This document shows, piece by piece, positions 7,001 to 8,413 of a stretch of 8,413 bases of DNA. The translations under genes were made by a program, and so were the position numbers. A model generated the notes under the pieces. That model did not search any database and was not told the origin of the DNA. It saw nothing but the letters and a program-made list of their open reading frames with translations. The stretch covers positions 1-8,413 of the forward strand of contig QMQS01000046.1 of NCBI GenBank assembly GCA_003650585.1, written 5' to 3'. The stretch is from Candidatus Woesearchaeota archaeon. GTDB taxonomy: Archaea > Nanobdellota > Nanobdellia > Woesearchaeales > B29-G15. The first letter of the stretch is position 1, and the number at the start of each line of letters is the position of its first letter.

Positions 7001-8413
7001 GAGGAGGAACCCTTTGTGGAGGAGCAGGTAATGCAACCACAAACCCCACCAGGCATGGCATTCTTTACTCTTAACCCTAACCTATTGGGGCTTAAGAAGG
7101 GGCAGAGATACGACCTCGTGTTTAGCTATACTGGCGAGGAAGGGGATGTAACCCATGGTAAGGTGTTTGTGCAGGTAGAAGCATTCCATGTGGCTATCTC
7201 AAGAAACGAGAGAAACCTCCCACCAACAAGTGAGCAACAAGTGTGGGTGAAAACCACATATCTGAATGGTACACCTCTCCCGAACTGCACTATAAACTTC
7301 ACAGGCATTTATGACGAAAAGGATTTCACCCTTGTTAAGGCCTTGGATATTGATGGGAAGAGTGACGAGAATGGCGAGTTTGTTTTCACTTACAATGCAC
7401 CCTCTTTGCCAGGACCATACCTTGTTGAAGGAGAGGCAGTGTGCCAGGTGCTTGGTCAGACAATGAGCCAAGATTTGGCTTACTTCATTGATGTTGGCTC
7501 AAAGAACCTCAAGGTGGATATGAAGACCAAGTATGCAGAGGATGAGAATATTAGGATTGTCATAACCACCCAGGATAGGCTTAGCCAACCCAAACCCCTG
7601 GGAGTTGAATTGAGGTTGTGGCACTTAAGGGACAACTACGAGCTGCCTATATACCCTGTTGGTGGAGTGGATTGCGTAGCATTGGAAGCAGGTCCAGAGG
7701 ATCAATGGGGTGTTGCTAATAATGCGCTTTGGATTGAAACAGACGAGAGCGGTCATTATGAGTTGGAACTGTGCCCTCTCCCAAGGGGGGTTTATGATAT
7801 AGAGATATTCCCAATGATTGAGTTCATGGATAAGGGCCCAGAGGGTATGAGGGGTGAAGAGGACTTTGGTTTCTTCAACAGCTTCATTGTGAGTTCGATT
7901 GATGTCAGCATCCAAAGCGATTACAGGTATGTTCCAGGAAACACAGTTGTGCTGAATATCACGGCAAGTGATGAGTTTGGGACGCCTCTAAATGGGAGTA
8001 TAGTTGCTCTTGAAGCTGAACTAGAGCTTATGGGTCCAGAGAATTCAGGGAATACTGTGACAATTCATTCGATGAATGATAACCTGACCATAGTGAATGG
8101 TAAAGCGATCTATAACTTTACTATTCCATTCAATGTGACAGAGGATAACCAAACCATTAACTTGAGTGTTGGTCCAGTGTTCATAAGGTTAATGATTGAG
8201 GATTCAGAGGGTAACCTACACTCATTTGAGACCATGCAATTTGCTTTGGGCATAGGGACAGAGAGCAATATCTCTACTCCAGAGAGTGCTATGACTGATT
8301 CATTACTGCCAGTAGAAATTGAGACAGATAACTTAGCACCCTATAAAGCCCAGTTCGGTGGGTTCTTCATGGCTGATAATCCGAGCAAAGAGAAACTGTG
8401 GATGATTGAGAAC
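1022..8413 (+). CDS. Giant secreted multi-Ig-like surface protein (3' end beyond window)
   Basis: The frame is open for exactly 2464 codons to the right edge with no stop. Residues 1-26 form a signal peptide. The rest is a chain of about 23 beta-rich modules of roughly 85-130 aa, with approximate starts at residues 27, 120, 204, 314, 421, 518, 635, 733, 838, 944, 1033, 1137, 1224, 1308, 1403, 1507, 1621, 1741, 1840, 2057, 2161, 2293 and 2414. Most open with a V-x-V type strand and a P/G-G-E turn (YTVGES, YRAGEL, FQPGEL, FSVGES, YKAGET) and end with G-x-Y/W-x-L/V followed by F-x-V. This resembles the Ig-like/macroglobulin-like folds of archaeal S-layer-associated and adhesin proteins. About 60 N-x-S/T sequons (by eye) suggest heavy N-glycosylation. 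Cysteines are almost absent before residue 1870, then cluster. I see no enzyme motif; no membrane anchor or sorting signal lies within the window, so attachment would depend on the missing C terminus. A role in cell envelope, adhesion or cell-cell contact is inferred. No specific family name can be assigned from sequence alone. Confidence 0.9.
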   Translation, partial: MRAGNSIKLLVWCFVWVFALSSIASAEVLVMKLSAPYYTVGESARVYGYVLDDYLNGKPNNITEIYLDGSYLATTTTDSDGFYEYYITNLTQGDHNVSVNTSQSTQRLSFTVYPPDQVVSYQIIASTLTVPFKTPFLNLTIKKYIGEELTNQSYTLEIFYENGSLFNLTTGVSGVDTRITLPQVVGLYTLIIDGVKSFVVSVTKFDMKFRITDSMGNPKNIFKPGGIAYFEVEGYSNGQTIHNATVIARITTPSGTVRTIPFTEVSGVYKGNTNLTMMGTPLTLVAGDYEIEFVMKDSANNEQKMKGFFTVLGLSVDVDLVDKRAYRAGELMEFDAIVRNLVTGELLNHSDVDYTLELEKDGKLYDSSFVSVVAHPNPGYTSKISFTVPTSLEDGNYLLKVRANSDGKLGKAKEFFKIQNTDFFVKLSDTYDWPRDFFQPGELAKVTATSNDNISFLSVSIYDREGNFQGSHNTTGPDTTLSVTFNVPTTQAGYVAKVRGTVDGTSITAERWFSVQKYFSYLDVKDLNFNHKISIPGGEDFFAEIWAFDIATGDPIDISNFVIKFDRIVNEETLVQYTNIKANENSTYSDRSNGRVVFRVTAMNLPNGPYRIEYTLVDSTGDSFKGKGWFVVSDLSVDVATYTQSGQKKDVFSVGESVNVTVDIGSGNGTATIHREFFPPKSFSIVNGHGSTLLTSASGELPSEPGWYPFGVDVELDTGERGMGDGFFEIRNLNFRSINVRKNGEFSTTDNIVVDVVIEKTGELVNGSNVTLERLVRASDLQELSATSVALPTDAQGRTILNITPTMPLTPGDYFADIKAQHGNDIAFGGFGFRVVGDQILITIDDDDRIFSQTETIDINVKVTDKDNNPKAGVVVNLIGLMNLDTWAPVPANREANTSTNGIATLTISAANYNPARYAPIINISTTETVIVGFGEGEFEIVPFDANVDFSDGLESFYIGEPILVDVNVVGTVTVECTVKDMFGNEHSVDYYYSDGVLTVNNDLEPGEYFLVVTITSGSKSQTKQLWFEVLAPWAMVTLTNDVLLVGEPLNFSYTIFTFGANGWHYANATLIIKEIENLWTGAITPVNISLDAHEEGSGGIDLADYNLTKGDYMLRFDILENPDYEESLYFRLEKDVFFDIKVDTNNNNVTINVTAYGLSGNENYTLTRYFNFDTFTETSVDTSNTNGIFHLNGLDNGFYQAQIEIRDGPEFYHLDVHFDVRVREVDIICPNVAYMGEDVVFNITSSIDTSFWIIDPFTQTVLLSVPISVGEQAVVFNFPNSGRFIYSYGNDKWQAFDNGEEIEIIQPGFDVEWPMKWRYVLGDNLTFNVTTQLNNTPLKLLFKSHFTGDVTEVLLGNTPSVPNQKVSYKVPLNTLGPQDVVLILNVAEGEKPKSYFFVDTFPNRYDVWAWTDKWEYKAGETVTIKTDVYDILDDMRLTPDVVSAVMIEDPYGTDLGGGLLAWTPGDDFATIPTDDTWLTGNYHVQLNITKNNVSTLTWVDFFVRGNDDLQVNWFQNKWDLSGNDIFIVTVDVRDKGEPVAGVTGSLHKFETRPEAWDEEPVDVPLPSGSYYFSSPDNTTNSTGRLRFFINLSKANLASRGYTGRLNVGGQIVWFDFNLRNYQVEAYTPQWEYGITDTIEMNVRARDIKTWLPLGENGNVTILEIRRHEPGIWQPTPVPLEAFGLESNITDVYSGEALIEMVPNNSILQLDKPYEFEVVLEMNLESSGKEYGWGWFKLSNTEKPTLTIVDRTGEVPDTFFGGQTYTLQLTGPENMTATLRNLWGPRSRAYNLPMVNRNGTLVVNFTTPNEPGMYTLEVEVIRAGGFPEYMHKDFLIGSGTELNGWMMGNVIPGVNFTVTVSLLGEGEDPWCAKDPWCVQDWLWFGPLANKTIELIGLVDLSNFTYINLSNLGINATTEPWPDWMFGEPAGEMVDCGILANQADCEAEESCRWIDADGVCKDLYGYCNWFTNQTACESSGESCRWDPVENRCDYEEEPFVEEQVMQPQTPPGMAFFTLNPNLLGLKKGQRYDLVFSYTGEEGDVTHGKVFVQVEAFHVAISRNERNLPPTSEQQVWVKTTYLNGTPLPNCTINFTGIYDEKDFTLVKALDIDGKSDENGEFVFTYNAPSLPGPYLVEGEAVCQVLGQTMSQDLAYFIDVGSKNLKVDMKTKYAEDENIRIVITTQDRLSQPKPLGVELRLWHLRDNYELPIYPVGGVDCVALEAGPEDQWGVANNALWIETDESGHYELELCPLPRGVYDIEIFPMIEFMDKGPEGMRGEEDFGFFNSFIVSSIDVSIQSDYRYVPGNTVVLNITASDEFGTPLNGSIVALEAELELMGPENSGNTVTIHSMNDNLTIVNGKAIYNFTIPFNVTEDNQTINLSVGPVFIRLMIEDSEGNLHSFETMQFALGIGTESNISTPESAMTDSLLPVEIETDNLAPYKAQFGGFFMADNPSKEKLWMIEN
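4943..6240 (+). repeat. Four consecutive Ig-like modules with a shared V-x-W...K/Q-W signature
   Basis: Four successive modules of the giant protein begin with clearly related strands: VEWPMKWRYVLGD from residue 1312, VWAWTDKWEYKAGE from 1408, VNWFQNKWDLSGN from 1512 and VEAYTPQWEYGIT from 1624. The starting Val residues are 96, 104 and 112 residues apart, and the second signature Trp falls 6-7 residues after each. Neighbouring modules share the general beta-sandwich pattern but not this Trp signature, although FFVKLSDTYDW near residue 430 is a distant echo. The block probably arose by local tandem duplication followed by strong divergence; no long nucleotide identity remains that I can see. 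Protein-level repeats are seen directly; duplication is inferred. Confidence 0.6.
6623..6652 (+). repeat. Short DPWC-x2-DPWC duplication in the giant protein
   Basis: Residues 1868-1877 read DPWCAKDPWC, placing Cys1871 and Cys1877 six residues apart in identical DPWC contexts. The codons differ between the two copies (gacccatggtgt and gatccgtggtgt), so this is an old or selected repeat rather than recent slippage. It is the first cysteine pair in a nearly cysteine-free protein and lies about 60 residues before the four-cysteine modules. A loop disulfide or a metal site are both possible; neither can be decided here. Confidence 0.5.
6824..6994 (+). repeat. Tandem pair of four-cysteine (C-x8-C-x5/6-C-R-W-x6-C) modules
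   Basis: Residues 1935-1959 and 1966-1991 form two copies of the same small module. Cysteines are at 1935, 1944, 1950 and 1959 in the first copy and 1966, 1975, 1982 and 1991 in the second, so spacing is C-x8-C-x5-C-x8-C and C-x8-C-x6-C-x8-C. Both copies have N-Q before the second Cys (NQADC, NQTAC) and C-R-W after the third (SCRWIDADG, SCRWDPVEN). A six-residue linker (KDLYGY) joins them. The pair is an insertion in, or linker after, an Ig-like module, followed by an acidic stretch (DYEEEP and on). The pattern recalls the plexin/PSI-type cysteine fold, with its Cys-x-Trp core, but has fewer cysteines; that likeness is an inference. Two disulfides per module would fit an extracellular protein. 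Confidence 0.75.
7190..7897 (+). other. Two Ig-like modules each with a predicted internal disulfide
   Basis: After the four-cysteine modules, two successive Ig-like modules each carry exactly two cysteines: Cys2089 with Cys2141 (LPNCTINF, EAVCQVLG), and Cys2218 with Cys2251 (GGVDCVAL, ELELCPLP). Each pair falls on predicted beta strands on either side of a T/S-D-x-x-G turn (SDENGEF, TDESGHY), so a sheet-bridging disulfide is plausible. Apart from the unpaired-looking Cys977 and Cys1230, the earlier Ig-like modules have no cysteine before residue 1871. The pairing is inferred from position only. Confidence 0.5.

Noticed and set aside
7353..7388. Possible EF-hand-like or dockerin-like calcium site (DIDGKSDENGEF)
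   Set aside because: The D-x-D-G-x-x-D run resembles a calcium loop, but the following S-D-E-N-G-E-F fits the beta-turn motif recurring in other modules. There is no flanking helix and no paired loop.

Overview
The window looks archaeal. Both promoter regions carry A/T-rich BRE/TATA-type elements about 30 bp from an ATG rather than bacterial -35/-10 boxes. The first complete gene is a cis-prenyltransferase whose substrate motif reads DGNRR, a form common in archaeal homologues. The largest gene encodes a secreted, sequon-rich protein built of Ig-like modules, typical of archaeal cell envelopes. Overall base composition looks moderately AT-rich by eye. I cannot fix the phylum; an uncultivated or DPANN-like lineage is only a guess.

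Layout: (1) Positions 1-85, minus strand: the first 28 codons of a membrane protein that runs off the left edge. (2) 86-141: a 56-bp divergent promoter with one central TATA element that could serve both strands, giving leaderless or nearly leaderless transcripts. (3) 142-843, plus strand: a complete polyprenyl diphosphate synthase (UppS/cis-prenyltransferase, 233 aa). (4) 844-1021: an intergenic region with a good BRE/TATA element and a Shine-Dalgarno site. (5) 1022-8413, plus strand: one uninterrupted reading frame of 2464 codons with no stop before the right edge. It starts with a signal peptide and continues as a chain of about 23 beta-sandwich/Ig-like modules. It also holds a four-module subfamily with a shared Trp signature, and near residues 1935-1991 a tandem pair of four-cysteine modules.

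How the genes may fit together: the cis-prenyltransferase would make the long-chain polyprenyl (dolichol-type) carrier used to assemble N-glycans in archaea. The giant secreted protein has roughly 60 N-x-S/T sequons by eye and would be a heavy consumer of such glycans. The link rests on adjacency and is not proven; the giant gene has its own promoter. No rRNA, tRNA, CRISPR array, mobile element or known defence system is visible. The most unusual content is the giant modular surface protein and its cysteine modules.
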